13,141 nt of DNA from Candidatus Omnitrophota bacterium (GTDB lineage Bacteria > Omnitrophota > Gorgyraeia > JACOVV01), in NCBI GenBank assembly GCA_016177145.1, contig JACOVV010000066.1, positions 1-13,141 on the forward strand. The letters are read 5' to 3'. Position 1 is the first letter of the stretch; each line of letters starts with the position of its first letter. This document shows, piece after piece, positions 6,518 through 13,141 of this stretch. The position numbers were made by a program, and so were the translations under genes. The notes under the pieces were generated by a model. That model saw only the letters and a list, made by a program, of their open reading frames with translations, was not told the DNA's origin and made no database searches.

Positions 6518-7495
6518 ATGGAGAAAAAGTTAGGGTTAGCGACGCGGGACGCGTATGGCAAGGCATTAGTGGAGATTGGCAAAAGTAACCCAGATGTCGT
6601 TGTCCTCGACGCTGATTTGTCAAAATCGACCAAAACGGAGGCCTTCGGCAAGGAATTCCCTTCGCGATTCTTTAATTGCGGCATCGCCGAAGCCAATATG
6701 GTGGGGATCGCCGCGGGGCTGGCCAGTCAGGGAAAAATTCCGTTTCTCTCAAGCTTTGCCTGTTTTCTTGTGAATAAAGGATTTGAACAATTCAGAATGG
6801 CCGTCGCTTTTCCTGAGTTGAACGTGAAAGTGGTCACTTCACACGGCGGGATCAGCGTTGGCGAAGATGGCGCCTCCCAGCAGAGTATCGAAGATGTCGC
6901 GTTGATGGCGACGCTGCCTGGGTTTAAAGTCATTGTTCCCAGCGATGAATACTGTACTCGCGCCATCGTCATGGAATCGGTCGGGATCAAAGATCCTGTG
7001 TACATCCGCACAGGAAGACCCAAAGCCCCTATTGTGCACAGCCCGCGGACTGTTTTTAAAATCGGTAAAGGAGTTTTGATTCGGGAAGGAAAAGATGTCG
7101 CCATTTTTGCGAATGGGCTTTTGGTATGGGAAGCGCTTCAGGCGGCCGAGACATTGGCTTCGCAAGGCGTCTCGGCTTGTGTCGTTGATGCGCATACGGT
7201 CAAACCACTGGATGAAGAGCTAATTGTCTCTTTAGCCGCTAAAACAAGGGCCGTCGTCACTGCTGAAGAACATCAATCATGGGGAGGACTTGGAAGCGCC
7301 GTATCGCGTCTTCTTTCTGAGCGCCGTCCGGTACCGGTGAGTTGCGTGGCAATTCAGGACACTTATGCGGAATCGGGGAAACCGGACGAACTGATTGAGA
7401 AATACGGACTCACATCAGCCCATATTGTCAAAGCCGCGCAACAGGTGATTCGAAGGAAAATAGCCGGTGCGGAAAAACATTCTTGCGCGAGTTGA
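6518..7495 (+). CDS. tkt: Transketolase, C-terminal subunit
   Basis: The second half of the split transketolase, 325 residues: the pyrimidine-binding domain plus the C-terminal domain. LATRDAYGKAL opens the pyrimidine domain; NCGIAEANMVGIAAGL contains the catalytic Glu58 that activates ThDP; SSFACFL, TSHGGISVGEDGASQQ and YIRTGRP follow; the C-terminal domain includes DAHTVKPLDEE and EEHQSWGGLGSA. Together with the upstream protein it makes a complete enzyme. ATG 6518 is chosen because the conserved LATRDAYG follows closely; the only Shine-Dalgarno candidate is GGAG at 6511-6514, unusually close (three bases), so initiation may be weak or affected by the hairpin just upstream. The last residues (AGAEKHSCAS) run beyond the family core and overlap the next gene by 29 bases. 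Confidence 0.94.
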   Translation: MEKKLGLATRDAYGKALVEIGKSNPDVVVLDADLSKSTKTEAFGKEFPSRFFNCGIAEANMVGIAAGLASQGKIPFLSSFACFLVNKGFEQFRMAVAFPELNVKVVTSHGGISVGEDGASQQSIEDVALMATLPGFKVIVPSDEYCTRAIVMESVGIKDPVYIRTGRPKAPIVHSPRTVFKIGKGVLIREGKDVAIFANGLLVWEALQAAETLASQGVSACVVDAHTVKPLDEELIVSLAAKTRAVVTAEEHQSWGGLGSAVSRLLSERRPVPVSCVAIQDTYAESGKPDELIEKYGLTSAHIVKAAQQVIRRKIAGAEKHSCAS

Positions 7496-8966
7496 CCCGT
7501 TTTTTATCGCGGCGTTGGTTTTAGCGGGTTTCTTTCTTCTCAAGAATTTAGGAAATATTTATCTGTGGGAAGATGAAGCCGAAACAGCTCTCCTGGCTCG
7601 TTCCGTCCTCAATTCTGGTTATCCAAAAGGATTTGACGGCGTCAATCTGTTAAAACCGACGTTGGGGATGGGTTCTGAATACTGGATTTATCATCCATGG
7701 GGGGCCTTTTATATCCTGGCTCTCTTCTTTTGGCTCTTTGGCGAGAGCACCTTCGTCAGCCGTCTCCCTTTTGTCCTCTTTGGATTGGGAGCGCTTGCGC
7801 TGACCTATCGACTGGCGCGGCGGCTGTATCCAGAGAAAGGAATCGCGAGGATCGCGTTAGCGCTCCTGGTTTTCTCTGTTCCTTTTCTGATTAATATGCG
7901 CCAGTGCCGCTACTACGCCCCAACCCTCTTTTTCTCTCTCTGGTCAATGCTGGCCTTTGTAAGATTTACGAGAAAAAAACGATTTTCATCGTGGGAACTG
8001 TTAGGTTCATGGGGCCTGCTGTTTTTTACCAATAACGGCATCTGGATCCCCACCATCGTCACGCAGATCGCCTATCTGGGATTCGTTCTAAAGGAGCGAA
8101 GAACCATTCAGAGGTTTCTCGGCGTGTTATTGGTGAATTTACTGCTGGCGGTTCCCTGGTTTTTTCTCGCGCGTACCTTTACCTTGGGGGCAGAGATCGA
8201 TTGGGAACATACGCGCAAAAATTTAGAGTTCTACCTGCGGGTAACGAACAAGTATATTGTCCCTCTGGAATTTTGGATTCTCTTTCTTGGACTCTTGTGG
8301 GGCATTGGGAAGAAAATTCCGGTCGGGAAAGTTTTAGGCGGCCGTTCGTCCCTCCTTTTATGGTTATGGGCAGCAGTGACCTTGATGTTTCTGCTCTTTG
8401 TAGAGCAACGTCATTTTCGTTATCTGATCTCGGTGCTCCCGGTATTTTTTATCCTGGAGTCAGTGTTGCTATTCCATTTGTTGCGTTCTCAATGGCGGTG
8501 GATTGGGTGGACGATCCTGACATTGCTTCTCTTCACCAATGTCTTGAACAGTCCTCACCGCGCCCATTCTCCCCTGTCGAATTTTCTCTACGAGATCACG
8601 CATGATTATGACGGTCCCAACGAAGGGATCGTTTTGTATCTGAGGAAGCACGCAAAGCCGACGGACACGGTCAAATTGAAATATGAGGATACGCCGGTGA
8701 TGTTCTATACGGGACTCAAGGTGGATAATCGTTGGTATCTGGAAGAGGAAACTTATCCGGAATGGATTATTCCGCGTCGTCCCTGGGCGGAGGATGGGTT
8801 CTGGGAAAGCCGGTATCACGCGAATATCCAAAAGCGTTATGAGAGGATCGAGCTTGATTATCCCGACATTCAATGGGAGAATCGTGAAGATCCTGGTGCC
8901 CATCAATTCAGGACGGTCCGGGACGTTCCAAAGATCATTATTTACCGGCGTCATGACAGGAGCTAG
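7467..8966 (+). CDS. GT39-type (ArnT/PMT-like) integral membrane glycosyltransferase
   Basis: A 499-residue polytopic protein of the GT-C fold, which takes a sugar from a polyprenyl-phosphate donor and adds it to lipid, glycan or protein on the outer face of the membrane. The first membrane segment (about residues 12-28) is followed by LWEDEAET, whose Asp36/Glu37 fit the catalytic acidic pair in the first external loop. Next come HPWGAFYILALFFWLFGE, the amphipathic block LARRLYPEKG, and MRQCRYYAP, all characteristic of the family. About nine to ten hydrophobic segments end near residue 365; the last 120 residues are a soluble external domain. GTG 7467 has AAGGA nine bases upstream and overlaps the transketolase gene by 29 bases. 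The GT2 gene next door probably supplies its lipid-linked sugar. The acceptor is unknown. Confidence 0.85.
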   Translation: MRKNILARVDPFFIAALVLAGFFLLKNLGNIYLWEDEAETALLARSVLNSGYPKGFDGVNLLKPTLGMGSEYWIYHPWGAFYILALFFWLFGESTFVSRLPFVLFGLGALALTYRLARRLYPEKGIARIALALLVFSVPFLINMRQCRYYAPTLFFSLWSMLAFVRFTRKKRFSSWELLGSWGLLFFTNNGIWIPTIVTQIAYLGFVLKERRTIQRFLGVLLVNLLLAVPWFFLARTFTLGAEIDWEHTRKNLEFYLRVTNKYIVPLEFWILFLGLLWGIGKKIPVGKVLGGRSSLLLWLWAAVTLMFLLFVEQRHFRYLISVLPVFFILESVLLFHLLRSQWRWIGWTILTLLLFTNVLNSPHRAHSPLSNFLYEITHDYDGPNEGIVLYLRKHAKPTDTVKLKYEDTPVMFYTGLKVDNRWYLEEETYPEWIIPRRPWAEDGFWESRYHANIQKRYERIELDYPDIQWENREDPGAHQFRTVRDVPKIIIYRRHDRS

Positions 8967-8972
8967 AACAAA

Positions 8973-9710
8973 ATGAATCCACTGCGTTTGTTTTCAGTTG
9001 TCATTCCAGCTTTTAATGAGGAAAACGTCATCGGGAATACTTTGACTTGCGTTGAGAACTACCTCAGCGCGCGGAAAATTCCACACGAAACGATCGTGAT
9101 TAACAACGGCAGTATCGACCGGACAAGACAGATCGTCATTGACTGGGCTAAGCTGGGGCATTCCGTCCGGATGCTGGAGAACGTTCAGAACCGCGGTAAA
9201 GGATACGCTGTCCATCAAGGGATTTTAGCCAGCCGGGGAGACTGGGTGTTATTTATGGATGCCGATAACGCGGCCCCCATTGAGGAAATGGAGAAGGTGT
9301 GGCCTTTGATGGACGGCCAATGGGATGTCCTGGTGGGATCGCGGCGGGTCCCTGGAGCCGTTTTCGTCAAGAGACAACCGTGGTTGAGGGAAATGGTGGG
9401 TATTGCTTTTTCGCGGCTGGCTAATTTCCTTGTCTGCCCGGGGATACCGGATTTTACCTGCGGGTTTAAATGTTTGCGAAGAGAGGCTGCTCTGGATCTT
9501 TTCAAACGCCAAACGGTCGAAGACTGGACGTTTGATATCGAGATCCTTCTCATGGCGAGGAAAAGAGGGTACAAAATTGCCCAATTCCCAGTGACCTGGA
9601 CCGATGCTGCGAAGACCAATCTGAAGATGTTTAAAGACACATGGGTCTGTTTGAGAGGATTATTGGCGATTTGGTGGAATCTGGTGAATGGGAAATATCG
9701 TAATTCATAG
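8973..9710 (+). CDS. GT2 glycosyltransferase, dolichyl/polyprenyl-phosphate sugar synthase-like
   Basis: A 245-residue family 2 glycosyltransferase resembling ALG5/DPM1-type enzymes, which move a sugar from a nucleotide to a polyprenyl phosphate at the inner face of the membrane. FSVVIPAFNEENVI opens the GT-A domain, NRGKGYAVHQG and LFMDADNAAP (the metal-binding DxD) follow, then VGSRR, DFTCGFKCLRREA and the WTFDIEILLMARKRGYKI block typical of this subfamily. The N-terminal nucleotide motif, usually VDDGS.D.T, reads INNGSIDRT here, with Asn in place of Asp. No clear C-terminal membrane anchor is seen. AGGAG (8958-8962) is ten bases before ATG 8973, and only six bases separate it from the GT39 gene. 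It is a natural donor supplier for that protein. Confidence 0.9.
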   Translation: MNPLRLFSVVIPAFNEENVIGNTLTCVENYLSARKIPHETIVINNGSIDRTRQIVIDWAKLGHSVRMLENVQNRGKGYAVHQGILASRGDWVLFMDADNAAPIEEMEKVWPLMDGQWDVLVGSRRVPGAVFVKRQPWLREMVGIAFSRLANFLVCPGIPDFTCGFKCLRREAALDLFKRQTVEDWTFDIEILLMARKRGYKIAQFPVTWTDAAKTNLKMFKDTWVCLRGLLAIWWNLVNGKYRNS

Positions 9711-9745
9711 AAGGTTATGTTACAATAGAGATAGGAGACGGGTTT

Positions 9746-9772
9746 TTGATTTTAAACCTATCTTATTATAAT
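9746..9772 (+). promoter_or_regulatory. Candidate promoter and palindromic region upstream of the Fe-S gene cluster
   Basis: A perfect -10 box TATAAT (9767-9772) is preceded by TTGATT (9746-9751) at 15 bp or, with better spacing, TTTTGA (9744-9749) at 17 bp. The -10 lies inside a perfect 12-bp palindrome TTATTATAATAA (9763-9774). AAACCTATC (9754-9762) could pair with GATA (9730-9733) and GGTTT (9741-9745), leaving a 7-base bulge. These are possible binding sites for an iron or Fe-S regulator, but AT-rich palindromes arise easily by chance. The gap is 91 bp and no terminator is clear. Confidence 0.42.
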
Positions 9773-9801
9773 AAAAGATGTTACACTAGGGGTGACTCAA
9801 G

Positions 9802-10128
9802 ATGATTTCACTGACAACGGCAGCCGTTAAAGAAATCCAGCGGCTTTTGACCGAACAAAATAACCCTAACCTGATACTTCGTGTTGGAGTCAAAGGAGGG
9901 GGTTGTTCAGGGTTGACCTATGCCATGGGTTTTGATGATTCCCAAAAGAAAGAGCTGGACCAGGTTTTTGAGCAAGACGGGGTTAAGGTGTTATGTGATC
10001 CTAAGAGTCTGCTGTATCTGGATGGCATGACCATCGATTTCAAGAACGACCTTACCGACGGAGGTTTTAGGTTTATCAATCCCAATGCTAAAGGAAGCTG
10101 CGGTTGCGGGACGTCGTTTTCGGTATGA
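9802..10128 (+). CDS. A-type iron-sulfur cluster carrier (IscA/ErpA/HesB family)
   Basis: A 108-residue A-type carrier that accepts and delivers Fe-S clusters to client proteins. The three cysteines that define the family are present: Cys35 in KGGGCSGLTY and Cys100/Cys102 in GSCGCGTSF. FIDF-like MTIDFKNDL and GGFRFINPNA match the HesB/IscA core, and the length is normal. AGGGGTG (9788-9794) lies seven bases before ATG 9802. It is the first gene after a promoter-containing gap and overlaps the Rieske gene region: its TGA stop overlaps an ATG at 10125. The direct neighbour binds a [2Fe-2S] cluster and is a plausible client. Whether it is the IscA, ErpA or SufA type cannot be decided from this sequence. 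Confidence 0.94.
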   Translation: MISLTTAAVKEIQRLLTEQNNPNLILRVGVKGGGCSGLTYAMGFDDSQKKELDQVFEQDGVKVLCDPKSLLYLDGMTIDFKNDLTDGGFRFINPNAKGSCGCGTSFSV

Positions 10129-10142
10129 AAAAGGAGGCGATC

Positions 10143-10451
10143 GTGGTTAATCTTGTCAAAGTGTGTAAAACGAGTGAAATCCCGCAAGGAGAAGGGCGCG
10201 CGTTTGAAGCGGGGGAGAATTCAGTGGCGGTTTTTAATGTCAACGGTCAATTCTGCGCGATCGACAATATTTGTCCTCATCGAGGAGGGCCGCTGGGAGA
10301 AGGCGCGCTCGATGGCGCGGTGGTCACTTGCCCCTGGCATGGCTGGCAGTTTGACGTTACGACTGGAAGTTCACCGGTGAATCCATCGGCTCGCGTCAAA
10401 AAATTCGAGGTTAAACTTGAAGGAGACGAGGTCTGCATACAGAAGACGTGA
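10143..10451 (+). CDS. Rieske [2Fe-2S] ferredoxin (NirD/BphF-like small protein)
   Basis: A 102-residue soluble Rieske-type electron carrier. The cluster ligands are Cys44 and His46 (NICPHRGGPLGEG) and Cys63 and His66 (TCPWHGWQFD), spaced as in small Rieske ferredoxins and nitrite reductase small subunits. There is no signal peptide or membrane anchor, so it is cytoplasmic and not a bc1-type subunit. GTG 10143 is chosen because AAGGAGG (10131-10137) lies five bases upstream and VNLVKVCKTSEIP is the normal family beginning. ATG 10125, which overlaps the carrier stop (ATGA), is an alternative that would add six residues. No oxygenase or reductase partner is in the window, so its redox partner is unknown. 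Its stop overlaps the next start (GTGA). Confidence 0.92.
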   Translation: MVNLVKVCKTSEIPQGEGRAFEAGENSVAVFNVNGQFCAIDNICPHRGGPLGEGALDGAVVTCPWHGWQFDVTTGSSPVNPSARVKKFEVKLEGDEVCIQKT

Positions 10452-11326
10452 AATTAAAGTCAAAAATAAAAAGTCAAAAGTCAAAACGACAGATCCTCAC
10501 CCTTGGGCATAGTCCGGATCCGGACGATGCCTTCCTGTTTTACGGGATGACTTCCGGCAAGATTGACACTGAAGGCCTTTCTTTTCAGCATGTCTTAGAA
10601 GACATCGAAACGCTCAATCAGAGGGCCCTGCGGGATGAGATGGACATTACCGCTGTCTCGGTGTACACCTATGCCCACATCAGTAACCGATACGCGCTTC
10701 TCCCTTATGGGGCCAGCGTCGGTGAAAAATACGGGCCGGTTTTGGTCTCCACAAAACCCTTCTCCATAGAACAACTGCGTTCTGCAAAGATTGCTTCTCC
10801 AGGGCCGAAAACGACCGCCCAGCTGGTTCTGATGCTTTATTTACAACCTGCCCAGGTTGTTTTCGCTCCTTTCGATCAAATTATGGGATTGGTTCTTTCC
10901 GGAAAAGTAGATGCCGGAATTCTTATTCATGAAGGTCAACTGACCTATGCTCAACAGGGCCTAGAGAAAATCGTTGATCTGGGCCAGTGGTGGTATGAGA
11001 AAACAAAACTGCCTCTCCCACTGGGGGTTAATGTCATCAGTAAACGTCTTCCCTTAGCGACACAGAAATTGGCGGCAAAATTATTGGGAAGGAGTCTCAT
11101 GTCGGCGTTGCAGAATCGTGAGGAAGCCATTGAGTACGCCATGCGGTTCGGCCGCGGATTAAAGAAAGATCTCACCGATCGGTTTGTCGGGATGTATGTG
11201 AACAAATACGCGCAGGATTTGGGAGAAAAGGGGCGGGCGGCAATTGAATTGCTCTTCGCGGAAGGGAAAAAATTGAAGATGATTCCCAATGCCGCGAAAG
11301 TGGGAATCATCTATGAAGCAAGCTAA
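10448..11326 (+). CDS. mqnD: MqnD-like 1,4-dihydroxy-6-naphthoate synthase family protein
   Basis: A 292-residue protein of the MqnA/MqnD periplasmic-binding-protein-like fold. MqnD cleaves cyclic dehypoxanthinyl futalosine in the alternative menaquinone pathway. LGHSPDPDDAFLFYG, VLEDIETLNQRAL, ILIHEGQLTY (with His161, the expected catalytic His), VDLGQWWYEKTKLPLPLG and the helical C-terminus align in order with MqnD. Two residues differ from the usual SPCPND loop (SPDPDD), so activity or substrate could differ. GTG 10448 overlaps the Rieske stop by GTGA, with little Shine-Dalgarno. The first 15 residues (MKLKSKIKSQKSKRQ) come from an A-rich repeat and are not part of the fold. Other futalosine-pathway genes are not in the window. 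An uncharacterised binding-protein relative is the main alternative. Confidence 0.78.
   Translation: MKLKSKIKSQKSKRQILTLGHSPDPDDAFLFYGMTSGKIDTEGLSFQHVLEDIETLNQRALRDEMDITAVSVYTYAHISNRYALLPYGASVGEKYGPVLVSTKPFSIEQLRSAKIASPGPKTTAQLVLMLYLQPAQVVFAPFDQIMGLVLSGKVDAGILIHEGQLTYAQQGLEKIVDLGQWWYEKTKLPLPLGVNVISKRLPLATQKLAAKLLGRSLMSALQNREEAIEYAMRFGRGLKKDLTDRFVGMYVNKYAQDLGEKGRAAIELLFAEGKKLKMIPNAAKVGIIYEAS
10456..10486. repeat. AAAGTCAAAA direct repeats at the mqnD start
   Basis: Three copies of AAAGTCAAAA begin at 10456, 10470 and 10477 (the last two overlap by three bases). They are translated as the Lys/Ser-rich N-terminus of the MqnD-like protein. Such A-rich repeats occur at gene junctions in some uncultured bacterial genomes (recollection). 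Confidence 0.7.
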
Positions 11327-12434
11327 ACTCATTATTGCTGACAGCGAGAAGGATGCCAACCTCTATTACGCGACGCAGTTTCTAGCGCCGGATTCCTTTA
11401 TCTTTGTCCAGGTCGACGGGAAGAAAATTCTCCTCATGAGCGATCTGGAGCGGGATCGCGCTAAGAGCCAGGCCAAGGTCAATGAAGTTTTATCATTGTC
11501 ACAATGGATAAAGAAGGCCGCCCAGAGAGCGCCCCGTGGCAGCAGTTTCCTGGCGGCAGTGGATTTATTGCTCAAAGAATATGGGGTTACTTCCATTCAG
11601 GTTCCCAGCAATTTCCCGCTGATGCACGGAGATGAACTAAGGCAATGTGGTTACGAAGTCCAGGCCCAAAACGATCCTTTCTTTGAAGAGAGAACGATCA
11701 AATCGGAAGAAGAAATTCAAAAGATTACCCAGACGCAGCGAAGCACCGAACAAGCGTTGGAAGCGGCCATCCAGATAATCGCCTCCAGTGAGATCAAAGA
11801 TAATTTTTTATACGCTCACGGCCAGCCGCTGACCTCCGAATTAATCAAGAAAGTGCTCAACGTCTCTCTGATGGGGTTTGAATGCGTCGCCCAGCACACG
11901 ATTGTCGCGGGAGGGAAGGACGCGGTGGATCCGCACAACGAAGGAAGCGGGCATCTTCGGGCTCATGAACCGGTTGTCATCGACGTATTCCCCCAGTCGG
12001 CCAAGACAAGGTATTTCGCCGATATGACTCGCACCGTCGTGCGCGGCAACCCGTCCGATAAGGTGAAAAAAATGTACCAGGCGGTGCGGGAAGGGCAAGA
12101 GATCGCTTTTCTCCGGATCAAGGATGGTGTTGACGGACAAGCCATCCACGAGGAGATCATGAATTATTTCGGATCAATCGGATTTGATACCGGCGAAAAA
12201 GATGGGCGGATGCAGGGGTTTTTTCATGGGACAGGCCATGGGGTGGGGCTGGAAATTCACGAGCCGCCTCGAATTGGCCAGTCGAGTTGGATTCTCAAAA
12301 CGGGAATGGTCGTGACAGTAGAACCCGGTCTTTATTACCTTGACGCTGGAGGAGTACGCTTGGAAGATATGGTTGTTGTGACTTCCACTGGAGTAAAAAA
12401 CTTGACGCAGGCGCCTAAGGTTCTCGAGGTATGA
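11313..12434 (+). CDS. M24-family metallopeptidase (Xaa-Pro aminopeptidase-like)
   Basis: A 373-residue cytoplasmic peptidase of the pita-bread fold that would release N-terminal residues, commonly before proline. The first 135 residues form the creatinase-like N-terminal domain. The catalytic domain holds all five expected metal ligands: Asp224 (VIDVFPQ), Asp237 (ADMTRTVV), His309 (GTGHGVGLEIHE), Glu337 (VEPGLYY) and Glu351 (VRLEDMV). AQHTIVAGGKDAVDPH supplies the substrate-pocket region. The protein is therefore probably active; dimetal Mn or Co is usual for the family. ATG 11313 is chosen: it gives the typical MKQAKLIIADSE start with GTGGGA about eight bases upstream; ATG 11289 is in frame but lies deeper in the mqnD gene. 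It overlaps mqnD by 14 bases. Function next to mqnD is unclear, and its 3' end overlaps the opposite-strand gene by 20 bases. Confidence 0.92.
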   Translation: MKQAKLIIADSEKDANLYYATQFLAPDSFIFVQVDGKKILLMSDLERDRAKSQAKVNEVLSLSQWIKKAAQRAPRGSSFLAAVDLLLKEYGVTSIQVPSNFPLMHGDELRQCGYEVQAQNDPFFEERTIKSEEEIQKITQTQRSTEQALEAAIQIIASSEIKDNFLYAHGQPLTSELIKKVLNVSLMGFECVAQHTIVAGGKDAVDPHNEGSGHLRAHEPVVIDVFPQSAKTRYFADMTRTVVRGNPSDKVKKMYQAVREGQEIAFLRIKDGVDGQAIHEEIMNYFGSIGFDTGEKDGRMQGFFHGTGHGVGLEIHEPPRIGQSSWILKTGMVVTVEPGLYYLDAGGVRLEDMVVVTSTGVKNLTQAPKVLEV

Positions 12435-13140
12435 AATATTTTGCCATCCCGAAACCTGCGTAGACGTAAACAAAAGTCCAAACAGGGAGGCGGTAGCGTA
12501 TCTGAGGAGTGAACATCACTAAAAACAGAAGCATGTAGAGAACGGGCACTAGAAGAACCAGCCGAGAACGGTCCTGCCGTAACGCCTCAAGAATTCCCAC
12601 GCCGAAGAAGAAAAGAACGGCTCCATAGACAACGACATTGAGCATCTGCACGAACAAGTAGGTGTCCCATCCGGAAGGTTGATTGAGGAATTTTTTCAAG
12701 AAGAAATTCTTAACCATCACCTGATTGGCGTTTAAGAAGAATTGAAGAGGCCGCTTGATTAATTGCTTTGAGAAATCAATGGGATATTTGAGGATGCACT
12801 GAAAAGTGTAACGCGCCAACATTTTGTCTCCCTCTGACTGATTGATCTGTATGGAGCCAAAGACAAAAAAAATCCAGAACAAAGGAAATGAGACTAATAA
12901 AAAAGCCCCTGTGAGAAAAGATCTCCCGGCGATGATAAGATAAATGCTGATTAAGAATAAACAAGTGAATACGCCTTCTTCTAAAAGAAAGCAGGAATGA
13001 GAAATTTCGTGCCATGAAAATACCGATAACAAGGAAGCGATCCTTGCAGGGGTCTCGCCAAAAAGAGATTTAGTCAGGGCGTAGGCGCAGAAAACGACGC
13101 TAACGCTTGCCAACAGGTTTGTCAGGAGGAGGGGCCAGGG
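12415..13140 (-). CDS. GT39-like polytopic membrane protein, C-terminal part (5' end beyond the window)
   Basis: The frame is open to the right edge, reading PWPLLLTNLLASV before the apparent start, so the N-terminus, including any catalytic acidic pair, lies outside the window; about 241 residues are visible. ALTKSLFGETPARIASLLS matches the cytoplasmic loop and second membrane block of GT39/ArnT-like proteins. Around five to six hydrophobic segments follow, with a charged middle section (residues about 95-165 of the visible part), and the end FTPQIRYRLPVWTFVYVYAG resembles the C-terminus of membrane glycosyltransferases. It probably uses polyprenyl-linked sugars, but the missing N-terminus leaves this open; it could be an unknown membrane protein. 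It converges on the M24 gene, with a 20-bp 3' overlap, and no terminator is visible between them. Confidence 0.72.
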   Translation of the reverse strand, partial: PWPLLLTNLLASVSVVFCAYALTKSLFGETPARIASLLSVFSWHEISHSCFLLEEGVFTCLFLISIYLIIAGRSFLTGAFLLVSFPLFWIFFVFGSIQINQSEGDKMLARYTFQCILKYPIDFSKQLIKRPLQFFLNANQVMVKNFFLKKFLNQPSGWDTYLFVQMLNVVVYGAVLFFFGVGILEALRQDRSRLVLLVPVLYMLLFLVMFTPQIRYRLPVWTFVYVYAGFGMAKYFIPREP

Positions 13141-13141
13141 G

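Noticed and set aside
8469..8954. A 161-codon minus-strand open frame within the GT39 gene
   Set aside because: It overlaps the external domain of an intact plus-strand gene and has no motif of its own.
10104..10142. TTG 10104 as the Rieske start
   Set aside because: It is within the Fe-S carrier gene; a strong AAGGAGG directs initiation to GTG 10143 and the extra residues do not fit the family.
1..13141. CRISPR array, tRNA, rRNA, insertion sequence or prophage genes
   Set aside because: No regularly spaced repeats, no cloverleaf-like or ribosomal sequences and no transposase, integrase or phage-like proteins were seen on either strand.

Overview
The window is a gene-dense, medium-GC bacterial chromosome segment (no phage, rRNA, tRNA or CRISPR). 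Thirteen of its fourteen genes are on the + strand and most overlap or nearly touch the next gene. The gene content points to an anaerobic or microaerophilic metabolism: a ferredoxin-dependent two-subunit 2-oxoacid oxidoreductase, a corrinoid adenosyltransferase, a split transketolase and a futalosine-pathway MqnD homologue. Short palindromic and A-rich repeats sit inside or next to genes, a pattern I associate with uncultured lineages such as Omnitrophota. That taxonomic placement is inference only; no ribosomal or marker gene is present to confirm it.

Layout. (1) 1-891: 3' part of a PstB-like phosphate-transporter ATPase with an unusual TusA/SirA-like C-terminal domain. (2) 1027-1592: a toxin-antitoxin pair (ribbon-helix-helix-like antitoxin, MazF/PemK toxin) with its own promoter and a palindrome at the predicted transcription start. 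(3) 1614-2237: a YihX-like HAD hydrolase carrying an in-frame palindromic repeat. (4) 2369-7495: a metabolic block of fused gamma-alpha and beta subunits of 2-oxoacid:ferredoxin oxidoreductase, CobO, and transketolase N- and C-terminal subunits, preceded by a good sigma70-type promoter. (5) 7467-9710: a GT39-type membrane glycosyltransferase and a GT2 polyprenyl-phosphate-type glycosyltransferase. (6) 9802-12434: A-type Fe-S carrier, Rieske ferredoxin, MqnD-like enzyme and M24 metallopeptidase, with a promoter in the gap at 9711-9801. (7) 12415-13140, minus strand: the C-terminal part of a second polytopic GT39-like protein that runs off the right edge and overlaps the peptidase gene tail to tail.

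How the genes fit together. The oxidoreductase and transketolase are both thiamine-diphosphate enzymes of central carbon metabolism and, with CobO, form a tightly packed translational relay (starts overlap the preceding stops). The GT2 plus GT39 pair is a typical donor-maker/donor-user pair: GT2 loads a sugar onto a polyprenyl phosphate and GT39 transfers it outside the membrane. The Fe-S carrier next to the Rieske protein suggests cluster delivery to a local client. I found no clear new defence or mobile system. The observations most worth a second look are the PstB-TusA fusion with a lost catalytic cysteine, the oxidoreductase-CobO-transketolase cluster, and several repeats that have become part of genes.
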